In this document: in pieces, positions 27,419 through 37,504 of the stretch
Position numbering within the stretch: the stretch's first letter is position 1
How the letters are laid out: the number at the start of each line of letters is the position of its first letter
From: an uncultured Roseobacter sp.
GTDB lineage: Bacteria; Pseudomonadota; Alphaproteobacteria; Rhodobacterales; Rhodobacteraceae
NCBI RefSeq assembly: GCF_947493125.1
Contig: NZ_CANLQB010000004.1
Coordinates: 372,001-436,000 of the forward strand
Length of the DNA stretch: 64,000 nucleotides
Direction: 5' to 3'
Position numbers and translations under genes: made by a program
The notes under the pieces: model-generated
Told to the model about the DNA's origin: nothing
What the model saw: the letters and a program-made list of their open reading frames with translations, nothing else
Database searches by the model: none

Positions 27419-28779
27419 ATATCTTGCTCCAACTCTGCCAGTGTGGCGGTGAACGTTCTGGTTATCTGTCCACGCGCGATGTGGCGACCCTGTTTGACCA
27501 CATGGCGTCCCGCGCTCCAGACATCACTGATACAGCGCTGTCCGTTTCCGCCAAAGACAAGCGTGTCGAGCGCCATGTCGCCAGATCGGTTGGCGCCCCA
27601 CTCGTTATCCAGATCCAGCGCCAGAATGTCGGCCAGTTTTCCCGGCGCCAGGGCGCCGCCATCGCGGCCGCCGGCCCGCGCGCCTCCTGTTGCTGCCGCA
27701 TCAAAAAGGACGCGTCCGGTTGAGCGATCCTCCGTGGCCAGGGCAGCGCGGCTTTTGTCGCGCAGGCGTTGCGAGTATTCGAGCGATTTCAACTCATCAA
27801 ACAGAGCGATATTCACATTTGAATCCGACCCGAAGCCGATAGTGCCACCGTGGCCCAGATACTGTGTGCCATTGAAGATGCCGTCGCCCAGATTGGCTTC
27901 GGTGATCGGGCACAGGCCCGCGACCGCCCCGGACCTCGCCAGTGCTTCAGTTTCTTGCGGTGTCATCTGCGTGCAATGGATCAGGCACCAGTGAGGGTCG
28001 ACGTCGTAATGATCCAGCAACCATTCGGTCGGCCGTGCGTTCAATGCAGCCTCAACCTCTTCAACCTCAGCCACCTGTTCAGCCAGATGCATGTGCACTG
28101 GCCCATTGCCAACAAGCGAGAGGGCTCGGCCCAGCCCGTCCTTGTCAACGGCGCGCAACGAATGTGGAGCAACACCGATGTTGAAATCCGCTGGCCCCGC
28201 CATGGCCGCCTTGGCGGCGCTTTCATACAAGCGCGCGAACTGATCGGGGTCATTTCCGAAACGACGCTGGCCACCAGCCAAAGGGCGTTTGTCCAGCCCG
28301 CCATACTGATACAGCACTGGCAGCAGCGTCAGGCCGATGCCAACGTCTTTGGCGGCTGCCACGATCCGTTCCGACAGCTCACTGAGGTTGGCGTAAACTT
28401 TGCCGCCCGCGTCATGGTGCAGGTAATGGAATTCGGCGACACTTGAATAGCCTGCCTCCAGCATCTCCAGAAACACCTGAGCGGCAATCGCTTGAATGTG
28501 GTCAGGCGTCAGCTGATCCAGAAACCTGTACATCAGCCGCCGCCATGTCCAGAAGCTATCACTTGGGTCCGGCCCGCGCGCCTCTGTCAGCCCAGACATG
28601 GCGCGCTGAAACGCATGGCTGTGCAGATTGAGCGGGGCTGGCAAAGCAAGCCCGACCGTTGGGACAGCGCCCTCAGACGCAGGCTGAATATGCGCGATTC
28701 GTTCGCCTTCGATGCCGATTTCGACATTCGCTTCCCAGCCGCTTTGCGTGAGCGCCTGTTTGGCGACAATTTTTCGCAC
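27415..28779 (-). CDS. hutF: Formimidoylglutamate deiminase HutF
   Basis: A 454-residue amidohydrolase that converts N-formimino-L-glutamate to N-formyl-L-glutamate and ammonia, the first half of the two-step route to glutamate. Metal-binding and substrate motifs are visible: PAPLNLHSHAFQRAMSGLTEARG, MHLAEQVAEVE, IHCTQMTP and the GFGSDSNVNIALFDELK segment. Length fits the family. The start is a GTG with AAGGA upstream. It is divergent from hutI across the candidate HutC operator and is followed by overlapping hutC. Confidence 0.93.
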   Translation of the reverse strand: MRKIVAKQALTQSGWEANVEIGIEGERIAHIQPASEGAVPTVGLALPAPLNLHSHAFQRAMSGLTEARGPDPSDSFWTWRRLMYRFLDQLTPDHIQAIAAQVFLEMLEAGYSSVAEFHYLHHDAGGKVYANLSELSERIVAAAKDVGIGLTLLPVLYQYGGLDKRPLAGGQRRFGNDPDQFARLYESAAKAAMAGPADFNIGVAPHSLRAVDKDGLGRALSLVGNGPVHMHLAEQVAEVEEVEAALNARPTEWLLDHYDVDPHWCLIHCTQMTPQETEALARSGAVAGLCPITEANLGDGIFNGTQYLGHGGTIGFGSDSNVNIALFDELKSLEYSQRLRDKSRAALATEDRSTGRVLFDAAATGGARAGGRDGGALAPGKLADILALDLDNEWGANRSGDMALDTLVFGGNGQRCISDVWSAGRHVVKQGRHIARGQITRTFTATLAELEQDI

Positions 28780-28790
28780 AGCAAGAAGTC

Positions 28791-28842
28791 CTTGACTTGA
28801 TTAAGTAGGCACATATTAATCAAAAGAGCCTGCTTATTCAAG
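28791..28842. promoter_or_regulatory. Nested palindromes between hutF and hutI, candidate HutC operator
   Basis: A perfect dyad TTGATTAA (28797-28804) / TTAATCAA (28816-28823) sits inside the space between the divergent genes. A second, larger imperfect dyad pairs CTTGATTAAGTAGGC (28796-28810) with GCCTGCTTATTCAAG (28828-28842), 13 of 15 positions. The region is AT-rich and must contain both promoters. HutC is the obvious candidate ligand; this is inferred from position. Confidence 0.6.
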
Positions 28843-28850
28843 GTTATTCC

Positions 28851-30053
28851 ATGAGCGAACCGATACTGCTTACCCGCCTAACGGCAGCTACACTCGCTGA
28901 TACAGCCTCCGGATACGGGCTGCTTGCAAATGCCGGTCTGGCGATTGAGAGCGGTCGCATTTCCTGGATCGGGCCAATGCAAGACTGTCCGGTGGATATT
29001 GCGAAACTCCCGACCCATGACTTTGAGGGGCGGCTGGTAACCCCTGCCTTGATCGACTGTCATACCCATCTCGTTCACGGCGGAGATCGCGCGCAGGAAT
29101 TCGAGATGCGTCTCGAAGGGGCAAGCTATGAGGAGATCGCGCGCGCGGGTGGCGGCATCGTGTCCACCGTTACGGCGACCCGCGAGACGAGCGAAAATGA
29201 CCTGTTGGCTGCCGCACTGCGGCGCGTTGATGCGCTGATCGCAGAAGGTGTCGCGACCGTCGAGATCAAGTCGGGCTATGGGCTGGATCACGACACTGAA
29301 TTGAAGATGCTGCGCGTCGCCCGCACCGTTGCAAGGTCCCGGCCGATCCATGTCAGCACCAGTTTCCTAGGTGCCCATGCGGTGCCCGCAGGTGCCAATG
29401 CTGACACTTACATTGATGACGTCTGCATTCCGGCCCTGACCGCCGCCCACGCTGAAGGGCTGGTCGATGCAGTGGACGGATTTTGCGAAGGCATCGCCTT
29501 TGACGCGGCTCAAATCCGGCGCGTGTTTGAGGCCGCACGGGCGCTTGGCCTGCCGGTGAAACTTCATGCCGAACAGCTCAGCAATATCGGCGGCACAGCC
29601 CTTGCGGCGGAATTTGGCGCTCTGTCGGCAGACCACGTGGAATATGCCAGCGATGCGGATGTGCAGGCATTGGCCAGGTCCGGCAGCGTGGCCGTCATCC
29701 TGCCCGGAGCTTTTTATGCCATTCGCGAAGAGCAACGGCCGCCGATCGAGGCGTTTCGCAAACATGGCGTGCCGATGGCCGTCGCAACAGACTGGAACCC
29801 TGGCTCATCGCCCCTTGGGTCGGTTTTGCTGGCCATGAACATGGCCTGCACGCTGTTTCGCATGACACCCGCCGAAGCCTTGGCCGGAACAACCCGCAAC
29901 GCCGCACGCGCCCTCGGGTTGTCCGACCGCGGCACGCTCGCCGCGGGGCAACGGGCCGATCTGGCGATCTGGGACGTCAACGCTCCGGCCGAACTGTCCT
30001 ATGGCATCGGGATCAACCCGCTGCACAAACGCATCTTCGGAGGAGTTGTATGA
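28851..30053 (+). CDS. hutI: Imidazolonepropionase HutI
   Basis: A 400-residue metal-dependent amidohydrolase that opens imidazolone-5-propionate to N-formimino-L-glutamate. Motifs include [21 protein letters not shown] (zinc histidines and substrate Arg), [37 protein letters not shown] and [13 protein letters not shown] (metal Asp). The AAGG ribosome site lies eight bases before the ATG. It heads the rightward hut operon and its stop overlaps hutH by four bases. Confidence 0.95.
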   Translation: MSEPILLTRLTAATLADTASGYGLLANAGLAIESGRISWIGPMQDCPVDIAKLPTHDFEGRLVTPALIDCHTHLVHGGDRAQEFEMRLEGASYEEIARAGGGIVSTVTATRETSENDLLAAALRRVDALIAEGVATVEIKSGYGLDHDTELKMLRVARTVARSRPIHVSTSFLGAHAVPAGANADTYIDDVCIPALTAAHAEGLVDAVDGFCEGIAFDAAQIRRVFEAARALGLPVKLHAEQLSNIGGTALAAEFGALSADHVEYASDADVQALARSGSVAVILPGAFYAIREEQRPPIEAFRKHGVPMAVATDWNPGSSPLGSVLLAMNMACTLFRMTPAEALAGTTRNAARALGLSDRGTLAAGQRADLAIWDVNAPAELSYGIGINPLHKRIFGGVV

Positions 30054-31576
30054 CAATCCTGCTCACGCCTGGTGCGACGGGTCTTGATACACTCGCGCAA
30101 ATCTGGCGCGGAACCGAGCCTGTGAGCCTTGATGCCAGAGCGCATCCTGCAATTGCGGCCTCGGCTGAGCTTGTCGCGCAAGCGGCGCAGGGCGGGGCTG
30201 CGATTTACGGGATCAACACCGGCTTTGGAAAACTCGCCTCCGTGAAAATCCCGCCTGAGGAGACCGCGCAACTGCAGCGCAATCTGGTGTTGTCTCATTG
30301 CTGCGGCGTCGGCGAGGCGCTTGAACCTGAGACCACACGGTTGATGATGGCCCTCAAGCTGCTTTCCCTTGGGCGCGGCGCATCCGGCGTGCGTCTTGAG
30401 GTCTGCACTTTGCTGGAGGGCATGATTGCCACGGGCATCACGCCCGTCATACCCGTTCAGGGATCGGTTGGCGCATCGGGCGATCTCGCTCCGCTGGCCC
30501 ATATGGCGGCTGTCATGATTGGCGCTGGTGAAGCTCAGCTTGAGGGTGATGTCATGAATGGCGGCGCCGCTCTGCAAAAAGCGGGGCTGACCCCGATTGC
30601 GCTGCAAGCCAAGGAAGGGCTCGCGCTGCTCAACGGGACGCAGTTTTCGACCGCCTGCACCCTTGCGGGCCTGTTCGAAAGCTGGCGCCTGGCCGAGGCC
30701 TGCCTTGTGACCTCGGCGCTGACGACCGACGCGATCATGGGCTCGACGGCACCGCTGCGCGCAGAAATCCATAGCTTGCGCGGTCATCGGGGTCAGATCG
30801 ACGTGGCCGACGCGATGTCCAGGCTCTTGGACGGCAGTGCGATACGCGAAAGCCATCGCGACGGCGATACCCGTGTCCAAGATCCTTATTGTATCCGCTG
30901 CCAACCCCAGGTGACCGGTGCTGCGGTCGACTTGATACGCTTTGCCGCCCGCACGTTGGAGGTTGAGGCAAATGCAGTCACCGATAACCCGCTTGTCCTG
31001 ACGGAGAGCGGCGACATTGTCTCAGGCGGGAATTTCCACGCCGAGCCGGTCGCGTTTGCCGCGGACCAACTTGCTCTGGCGATCTCCGAAATCGGCGCGA
31101 TCGCACAGCGCCGTGTGGCTTTGATGGTCGATCCGACCCTGTCGTTTGATCTCCCCGCCTTCATGTCGCCAAAACCGGGGCTCAACTCCGGCTTTATGAT
31201 CGCCGAGGTGACCACGGCGGCGCTCATGTCCGAGAACAAGCACCTCGCGCATCCCTGCAGCATTGATTCCACACCAACGTCGGCCAATCAGGAGGACCAT
31301 GTCAGCATGGCCGCCCATGGCGCGCGTCGATTGAAGCGGATGAATGAAAACCTCGCTGGTATCCTGGCGGTTGAGGCCATGTGCGCCGTTCAAGGTGTCG
31401 AAGAACGTGCGCCGCTCCATACGTCGGAGGCCTTGCAAAAAGCCGCCGAGCGCTTTCGTGCGGAGATCGCGCGCCTCGAAGACGACCGCTACCTGGCCGA
31501 TGATATCAAGGCCGCCACCCGACTGATCGCCACCGGCATGCTCGCTGCAGCCAGCGGAACGAGCCTGGCGCTGTGA
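30050..31576 (+). CDS. hutH: Histidine ammonia-lyase HutH
   Basis: A 508-residue lyase that removes ammonia from L-histidine to give trans-urocanate, the entry step of the pathway. The self-forming MIO cofactor triad Ala-Ser-Gly is in [16 protein letters not shown], about residue 142. Other family marks are [30 protein letters not shown] and [13 protein letters not shown]. Start and stop both overlap neighbours by four bases (ATGA, GTGA), so translation is coupled through hutI-hutH-hutG. Confidence 0.96.
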   Translation: MTILLTPGATGLDTLAQIWRGTEPVSLDARAHPAIAASAELVAQAAQGGAAIYGINTGFGKLASVKIPPEETAQLQRNLVLSHCCGVGEALEPETTRLMMALKLLSLGRGASGVRLEVCTLLEGMIATGITPVIPVQGSVGASGDLAPLAHMAAVMIGAGEAQLEGDVMNGGAALQKAGLTPIALQAKEGLALLNGTQFSTACTLAGLFESWRLAEACLVTSALTTDAIMGSTAPLRAEIHSLRGHRGQIDVADAMSRLLDGSAIRESHRDGDTRVQDPYCIRCQPQVTGAAVDLIRFAARTLEVEANAVTDNPLVLTESGDIVSGGNFHAEPVAFAADQLALAISEIGAIAQRRVALMVDPTLSFDLPAFMSPKPGLNSGFMIAEVTTAALMSENKHLAHPCSIDSTPTSANQEDHVSMAAHGARRLKRMNENLAGILAVEAMCAVQGVEERAPLHTSEALQKAAERFRAEIARLEDDRYLADDIKAATRLIATGMLAAASGTSLAL

Positions 31577-32361
31577 TCACCCTTGAAGTGACCCAAGGCA
31601 GCAGCCCTCTTGTGCTCGGTCTGCCGCACACCGGAACGGATATCCCCGTTGATTGCCTCGATCGTCTGAATGAAGCGGGGCGGGCCATTGCCGATACGGA
31701 TTGGCACATTCATACGCTCTATGAGGGGCTGTTGGATGATGTATCTTCGGTGCGTACCCCGATCCATCGCTACGTGATCGACGTCAACCGCGACCCGAGC
31801 GGTGCCAGCCTCTACCCGGGGCAGAACACCACGGGTCTTTGCCCTCTGACGGATTTCGACGGGCGGGATATCTATCTCGATGGTCAGGAGCCTGACCACG
31901 CTGAAATCGACCGCCGCCGCGAGGCCTATCATGCGCCCTATCACGCCGCGCTTCAGGCCGAGCTGCAGCGGGTGCATGCCATTCATGGCTTTGCCATCCT
32001 TTATGACTGCCACTCGATCCGCAGCCATATTCCGTTTCTCTTTGCAGGCACGCTGCCTGATTTCAACATCGGGACCAACCTTGGCAACACCTGCGCGCCC
32101 GAGATCGAAACCGCCATCGCCGCACTCTGCGCGCGTGCTGAAGGCTACAGCACGGTCACCAACGGACGCTTCAAGGGCGGCTGGACAACGCGGCACTACG
32201 GCCGTCCCTCCAGTGGCTTTCACGCCGTCCAGATGGAACTGGCCCAATCGACCTACATGCTCGAACGCGCCCCCTGGAGCTATGTCGGCGAACGGGCCGA
32301 CCGGCTGCGTGTGCATCTCGCATCAATCCTGAAATTCCTTTCTGACTGGAGGCCAACATGA
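31573..32361 (+). CDS. hutG: N-formylglutamate deformylase HutG
   Basis: A 262-residue hydrolase that splits N-formyl-L-glutamate into glutamate and formate, the last step. It shows the N-formylglutamate amidohydrolase pattern: [66 protein letters not shown] and [28 protein letters not shown]. The start is a GTG overlapping the hutH stop. The pairing with HutF rather than a formimidoylglutamase confirms the five-step route. Confidence 0.94.
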   Translation: MITLEVTQGSSPLVLGLPHTGTDIPVDCLDRLNEAGRAIADTDWHIHTLYEGLLDDVSSVRTPIHRYVIDVNRDPSGASLYPGQNTTGLCPLTDFDGRDIYLDGQEPDHAEIDRRREAYHAPYHAALQAELQRVHAIHGFAILYDCHSIRSHIPFLFAGTLPDFNIGTNLGNTCAPEIETAIAALCARAEGYSTVTNGRFKGGWTTRHYGRPSSGFHAVQMELAQSTYMLERAPWSYVGERADRLRVHLASILKFLSDWRPT

Positions 32362-34031
32362 GCGATCCGCGCAAGAACGTCCGCGACATCTTTCCCCCAA
32401 CCGGACCTGAGCTGAATGCCAAAAGCTGGATGACGGAAGCGCCGCTTCGGATGCTGATGAACAACTTGCATCCCGACGTGGCCGAGAACCCGCACGAGCT
32501 GGTTGTCTATGGCGGCATCGGGCGCGCGGCGCGCACCTGGCAGGACTTCGATTGCATCGTCGAGAGCCTGAAAGACCTCGAAGAAGATGAGACGCTGGTC
32601 GTACAATCGGGCAAGCCCATCGCCATTGTCAAAACGCACAGCGACGCCCCTCGGGTGCTGATTGCCAATTCCAACCTCGTGCCGCATTGGGCCAATTGGG
32701 ACCACTTTAACGAGCTCGATAAGAAGGGCTTGGCGATGTATGGTCAGATGACGGCTGGCTCATGGATCTACATCGGCTCTCAGGGCATCGTCCAGGGCAC
32801 CTATGAAACCTTTGCCGAAGCGGGCCGCCAGCATTTCGAGGGCGACCTCACTGGCAAGTGGATCCTGACGGGCGGTCTCGGTGGCATGGGTGGTGCCCAG
32901 CCGCTCGCGGCGGTGATGGCCGGTGCGTGCTGTCTGGCGGTCGAATGCAACCCCGACAGTATCGATTTCCGCCTGCGCACGCGCTACGTGGATGAGAAAA
33001 CCGACAGTCTCGACGAAGCCCTCACCATGATCCAGAAATGGACGGACGCTGGCGAGGCCAAATCCGTCGCCCTTCTGGGGAATGCCGCAGATGTCTTCCC
33101 TGAACTTTTCAATCGCGGCGTCCGACCCGACATCGTGACCGACCAGACCTCTGCGCATGACCCTGTCAACGGCTACCTGCCGCAGGGCTGGACAATGGCC
33201 CAGTGGCGCGCAAAGCGCGAAAGCGATCCCAAAGCAGTCGAAAAAGCCGCCCGCGCCAGCATGAAGACCCATGTCGCCGCAATGGTCGATTTCTGGAATG
33301 CCGGTGTGCCCACGCTGGATTATGGCAATAACATCCGGCAGGTGGCCCTCGACGAAGGGCTTGAAAATGCCTTTGCCTTCCCCGGATTTGTGCCGGCCTA
33401 CATTCGCCCGCTGTTCTGCCGCGGCATTGGCCCGTTCCGTTGGGCCGCCCTGTCCGGCGACCCCGAGGACATCTACAAGACCGACGCCAAGATGAAGGAA
33501 CTCTTCCCCGAGAACGCCCACCTTCATAATTGGCTCGATATGGCGCGGGATCGCATCGCCTTTCAGGGCCTGCCCGCACGCATTTGCTGGATCGGACTGG
33601 GCGATCGCCACAGGGCAGGCCTTGCCTTCAACGAGATGGTCGCCAGTGGCGAGTTGAAAGCCCCCGTGGTGATCGGCCGCGACCACCTCGACGCTGGCTC
33701 CGTCGCATCGCCCAACCGCGAAACCGAGGCGATGAAGGATGGCTCCGACGCAGTCTCCGACTGGCCCTTGCTCAATGCGCTGGTCAATACCGCCTCGGGT
33801 GCCACATGGGTGAGCCTGCACCACGGCGGTGGCGTCGGCATGGGCTTTTCCCAGCATTCCGGCGTGGTGATCTGCGCTGACGGCACGCCCGAGGCCGCCA
33901 AACGGCTCGAGCGGGTGTTGTGGAACGATCCCGCAAGCGGGGTCTGGCGCCATGCCGATGCAGGCTACCAGGATGCCGTCGACTGCGCCCGCGAAAATGG
34001 CCTGAGACTGCCCCGCATCTTAGGAAACTGA
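32358..34031 (+). CDS. hutU: Urocanate hydratase HutU
   Basis: A 557-residue NAD-dependent hydratase that turns urocanate into imidazolone-5-propionate. The NAD loop [19 protein letters not shown] is at about residue 170, and [21 protein letters not shown], near the catalytic Cys region, is at about 478. The start overlaps hutG by four bases. With hutH, hutI, hutF and hutG it completes degradation of histidine to glutamate, formate and ammonia. Confidence 0.96.
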   Translation: MSDPRKNVRDIFPPTGPELNAKSWMTEAPLRMLMNNLHPDVAENPHELVVYGGIGRAARTWQDFDCIVESLKDLEEDETLVVQSGKPIAIVKTHSDAPRVLIANSNLVPHWANWDHFNELDKKGLAMYGQMTAGSWIYIGSQGIVQGTYETFAEAGRQHFEGDLTGKWILTGGLGGMGGAQPLAAVMAGACCLAVECNPDSIDFRLRTRYVDEKTDSLDEALTMIQKWTDAGEAKSVALLGNAADVFPELFNRGVRPDIVTDQTSAHDPVNGYLPQGWTMAQWRAKRESDPKAVEKAARASMKTHVAAMVDFWNAGVPTLDYGNNIRQVALDEGLENAFAFPGFVPAYIRPLFCRGIGPFRWAALSGDPEDIYKTDAKMKELFPENAHLHNWLDMARDRIAFQGLPARICWIGLGDRHRAGLAFNEMVASGELKAPVVIGRDHLDAGSVASPNRETEAMKDGSDAVSDWPLLNALVNTASGATWVSLHHGGGVGMGFSQHSGVVICADGTPEAAKRLERVLWNDPASGVWRHADAGYQDAVDCARENGLRLPRILGN

Positions 34032-34069
34032 AGCACTGAAAACCGAACCAACCAATGGGAGAACTGAAA

Positions 34070-35155
34070 ATGGACAGACGTAAATTTCTAGCATCAGCAG
34101 GGGTCGGTACGGCCGCCGCAGCGCTTGCGAGCCCCGCAATCGCGCAAGACAAGCGTCAATGGAAGATGGTCACGGCCTGGCCAAAGAACCTGCCCGGGCC
34201 CGGCGTGGCCGCGCAAACTCTGGCAGACCGCATCACCACGCTTTCGGGTGGCCGCATCGAGGTGAGACTCTTTCCCGCAGGCGAGCTGGTGCCGGGCCGT
34301 GGGGTGTTTGACGCCGTCAGCGAAGGCACGGCCGAACTTTACCATGCCGTACCCGCCTATTGGGGCTCGAAATCCAAGGGGATCCTGCTCTTCGGGTCGC
34401 AGCCCTTCGGTCTGCGCGCGGATGAGCAATTCGGCTGGCTCTATCACGGCGGAGGTCAGGCGCTCTATGACGAAATGTATGGCCGTTTCGGCATCAAGCC
34501 ATTCCTGTGCGGCAACTCCGGCCCGCAATGGGGCGGTTGGTTCCGCAATGACATTAATTCGGCAGAAGATCTGAAAGGCCTGAAATTCCGGACCACGGGG
34601 CTTGCCTCTGAAATGGCATCGAAACTGGGCATGGCTGCAGAAGCCATGTCCGGCCCCGCGATGTTCCAGGCCCTGCAAACGGGCGCGCTTGATGCGGGCG
34701 AATTTATCGGTCCGTGGACCGACAGCGCACTTGGCTATCACCAGGTCGCCAAGAATTACTATTGGCCCGGCGTGGGCGAGCCGTCTTCCGCCGAGGAATG
34801 CGGCATCAACGCAGCAGCCTATGCGGAACTGCCTGATGATCTCAAACAGGTTGTCAGCCTTGCTTGCGAAAGCCTCTACAATCCTGTCTGGACCGAATAC
34901 ACAACCAAACACGCGGCGGCCCTGAAAAAACTGGTCGCTGATGAGGGCGTGCAGGTGAAAATGCTGCCCGAGGACGTGATCACCGCCATGGGTAAAGCCG
35001 CCGCCGAAGTCATCGACGAGCTGCGCCAGGACGACGACGACCTGGTCAAGCGCATCGTGGAGAGCTTTATCGCCTACCGCGAGTCCGTCGGCCGCTACAT
35101 GGTCTACGCCGACAACGGCCAGATGAACGCGCGCGCCACAGTCATGGGCTACTAA
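34070..35155 (+). CDS. dctP: TRAP transporter substrate-binding protein (DctP family)
   Basis: A periplasmic solute receptor of about 361 residues. The start at 34070 has GGGAG eight bases upstream; it opens MDRRKFLASAGVGTAAAALASPAIAQ, a twin-arginine signal peptide. The mature part reads as a DctP receptor: WKMVTAWPKNLPGPGVAAQTLADRI, GRIEVRLFPAGELVP, DLKGLKFRTTGLASEMASKLG, ALQTGALDAGEFIGPW. The conserved Arg that clamps a ligand carboxylate lies in KFRTTG. Receptors of this subgroup often bind keto or hydroxy acids. Position right after hutU suggests it may import a histidine-pathway carboxylate such as urocanate; this is inference. Confidence 0.9.
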   Translation: MDRRKFLASAGVGTAAAALASPAIAQDKRQWKMVTAWPKNLPGPGVAAQTLADRITTLSGGRIEVRLFPAGELVPGRGVFDAVSEGTAELYHAVPAYWGSKSKGILLFGSQPFGLRADEQFGWLYHGGGQALYDEMYGRFGIKPFLCGNSGPQWGGWFRNDINSAEDLKGLKFRTTGLASEMASKLGMAAEAMSGPAMFQALQTGALDAGEFIGPWTDSALGYHQVAKNYYWPGVGEPSSAEECGINAAAYAELPDDLKQVVSLACESLYNPVWTEYTTKHAAALKKLVADEGVQVKMLPEDVITAMGKAAAEVIDELRQDDDDLVKRIVESFIAYRESVGRYMVYADNGQMNARATVMGY

Positions 35156-35176
35156 GACGAGAAGCTGAGAAACACG

Positions 35177-35203
35177 GCCCGCGCGGCGTGTGTTCGCGCG
35201 GGC
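35177..35203 (+). promoter_or_regulatory. GC-rich intercistronic hairpin between dctP and dctQ
   Basis: GCCCGCGCG (35177-35185) and CGCGCGGGC (35195-35203) form a perfect nine-base-pair stem with a nine-base loop. No T-run follows, so it is unlikely to be a full terminator. In TRAP and ABC operons such hairpins protect the receptor message and lower the expression of the permease genes. Confidence 0.6.
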
Positions 35204-35228
35204 ATCACACCGCTTTTGCGAGGGGCCG

Positions 35229-35726
35229 ATGGAAAAACTGGCGAACGCTATCGACGCAGTTAACGCGGGTGTCGCAAGCCTCACCCGATGGCTCGCGCTC
35301 TTCATGGTCCTGGTGCAGTTTACCATCGTCGTCGGGCGCTACGCGTTTGGCGTGAACTCCATCGCCGCGCAGGAAAGCGTCCTGTACATGCACGCCACGC
35401 TCTTCATGCTGGGCGCCGGCTATACGCTGCTGGTCGACAAACATGTGCGCGTCGATGTGTTCTACGCCAAGGTCAGTCCACGAAACCAACGACGCATCGA
35501 CATTTTCGGCCACCTGTTCTTTCTGCTGCCTTCGATGGCAGCGCTGCTCTACTGGTCATGGCCCTCGGTGCGCAACTCCTGGAGCATACTTGAAGGCCCG
35601 CTATCAGTTGGTGGCATTGAGGCCGTCTTTCTGATGAAGACACTGATCCCCGCCTTCTGCGTGCTTGTGATGCTTCAGTCCGTATCCCTGCTGATCCGGC
35701 TTTTTCTGCAACGACCCGCATCATGA
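35229..35726 (+). CDS. dctQ: TRAP transporter small permease (DctQ)
   Basis: A membrane protein of about 165 residues with four hydrophobic segments, the usual DctQ form (LTRWLALFMVLVQFTIVVGRYAFGV; ESVLYMHATLFMLGAGYTLLVDKHVRVDVFY; HLFFLLPSMAALLYWSW; ALIPAFCVLVML-like end). The VDVFY motif is typical. The start is the ATG after GAGGGG; a GTG 39 bases earlier would fall inside the hairpin. Stop and dctM start overlap by four bases. Confidence 0.88.
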   Translation: MEKLANAIDAVNAGVASLTRWLALFMVLVQFTIVVGRYAFGVNSIAAQESVLYMHATLFMLGAGYTLLVDKHVRVDVFYAKVSPRNQRRIDIFGHLFFLLPSMAALLYWSWPSVRNSWSILEGPLSVGGIEAVFLMKTLIPAFCVLVMLQSVSLLIRLFLQRPAS

Positions 35727-37273
35727 TTGAGTATCTCGACCTCATAATGTTCGCAGCGCTCATGGGCGCAATCCTTTTGGGGTTTCCCGTTTCTTTCTCC
35801 ATCGCGGGTGTCGCCATCATCTTTGCGTATATCGGTTGGTACACCGGGCATATGGACATCAGCTTGCTCGGCGCCATGGGCCAGCGGGTTTTCGGGCTTC
35901 TGTCCAACAACGTTCTGATCGCGATCCCGCTATTTGTTCTGATGGGTGCACTCCTTGAGAAAAGCCGTATCGCCGAGGATCTGCTCGACACTATGGGGCG
36001 GCTCTTTGGCCAGCTTCGCGGTGGTTTGGGCATATCTGTAGTTCTTGTCGGCGCGCTGTTGGCAGCCTCAACCGGGATTGTTGGGGCGACGGTTGTGGCG
36101 ATGGGATTGATTGCGCTGCCAACCATGTTACGGGCCGGATATGATCCGCGCGTTGCCTCGGGTATCGTGTGCACCGCGGGAACGCTGGGGCAGATCATCC
36201 CGCCCTCGACCCTGCTCATCATCCTTGCGGATGTCATGTCAAACTCCTTTCAGCAGGCCCAGTATGAACAAGGAAAATTCGCCGTCGAAGCGCTTTCGGT
36301 GGGTCAATTCTTTGCAGCCGCCGTGATCCCTGGCCTAATGCTGGTGAGCCTCTATCTGATCTACATCCTGCTGCGCGGCTGGATCAGGCCGCAGGACATG
36401 CCACCCGCACCCCCCGATCTGGCAAAACCGGATGGCGCAGAGGTCTTTCGTGCCATTGTGCCACCGATCTTGCTGATATTTGCGGTTCTGGGCGCAATTC
36501 TGGGCGGCATTGCAACCCCGACCGAAGCGGCTTCGGTCGGGGCCATTGGCGCGATGCTGATGACCGGCCATAAGATGGGCATCAACCCCAAGCTGATTCT
36601 GCTGGGCACCGCTGCGCTGATCATTTTGGGTATTCTGGCGGGGGCTTTTCCTGTCCGGTTTCAGCGCAATGATTTGAGCCATGGCACCTTCGCATTGGGG
36701 ATCATTTACGCTGGACTTACCGTCGTCGGCAGTGTCGCGGTCGGGCTTGCTCTGCGCTCGGCGCTGAAAGAAAAAGTCATACATGAAGCGATCGGCTCGA
36801 CTTTGACCATGACGTCAATGATCTTCGCGACAATCCTTGCGGCAGGTATCTTCAGCCTCGTATTCATCGGTCTTGGCGGCGAAGAGCGTGTGTCGGCCAT
36901 CCTCAGCAGCATGCCGGGCGGTGCGACAGGAGCGCTGGTATTTTGCATGATCTTCATCTTTTTTCTGGGGTTCTTTCTGGATTTCGTCGAAATCTCGGTC
37001 ATCGTCCTACCTTTGGTGACCCCGACCCTCATCTTGCTGGGTCACGATCCGATCTGGCTGGGCGTGCTGATCGCGATCAACCTGCAAACCAGCTTCCTGA
37101 CGCCGCCATTCGGCTTCTCGCTGTTTTATCTTCGTGGTGCGGCGCCGAAAGAAGTGACGACCGGCCATATTTACGCCGGCGTTGTCCCGTTCATCGGGAT
37201 ACAGGCTGTTGGCGTGATCCTGATCTGGTTGCTCCCATCCTTGGCGACGTGGCTGCCATCTGTGCTGTTCTAA
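35723..37273 (+). CDS. dctM: TRAP transporter large permease (DctM)
   Basis: A 516-residue Na+-coupled membrane permease with a dozen or more hydrophobic segments. It begins with the family opening (MFAALMGAILLGFPVSFSIAGVAIIFA) and has the Asn- and Pro-rich core ASTGIVGATVVAMGLIALPTML and GTLGQIIPPSTLLIILADV. It is longer than a standard DctM (about 430) because of an extra stretch with additional membrane segments at residues 290-370. It closes the hut-TRAP unit before decayed DNA begins. Together with dctP and dctQ it forms one transporter. Confidence 0.93.
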   Translation: MIEYLDLIMFAALMGAILLGFPVSFSIAGVAIIFAYIGWYTGHMDISLLGAMGQRVFGLLSNNVLIAIPLFVLMGALLEKSRIAEDLLDTMGRLFGQLRGGLGISVVLVGALLAASTGIVGATVVAMGLIALPTMLRAGYDPRVASGIVCTAGTLGQIIPPSTLLIILADVMSNSFQQAQYEQGKFAVEALSVGQFFAAAVIPGLMLVSLYLIYILLRGWIRPQDMPPAPPDLAKPDGAEVFRAIVPPILLIFAVLGAILGGIATPTEAASVGAIGAMLMTGHKMGINPKLILLGTAALIILGILAGAFPVRFQRNDLSHGTFALGIIYAGLTVVGSVAVGLALRSALKEKVIHEAIGSTLTMTSMIFATILAAGIFSLVFIGLGGEERVSAILSSMPGGATGALVFCMIFIFFLGFFLDFVEISVIVLPLVTPTLILLGHDPIWLGVLIAINLQTSFLTPPFGFSLFYLRGAAPKEVTTGHIYAGVVPFIGIQAVGVILIWLLPSLATWLPSVLF

Positions 37274-37500
37274 GTCTGATCCCATCCCGCGTTTGGTCGA
37301 CGACACCAGATTGGGGCGGTGTCATGGTCGGAACGTACAGAGGTGTCCGAATGTCCAATGTTTGCACATTGCTGACACAAGACGCGGATGCAGCATCCCA
37401 TGACATTGTACAGCGTCACCGTCAGGTCGTCGTTGTGAGGGGGCGTTGCGGATCTGAGGACCAATCACGGAAATACAGACTTACCTGCCATTCGTGCACT
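37274..37500. other. Intergenic DNA after dctM
   Basis: No gene or clear terminator is seen between the dctM stop and the second integrase remnant. Confidence 0.4.
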
Positions 37501-37504
37501 TAGC

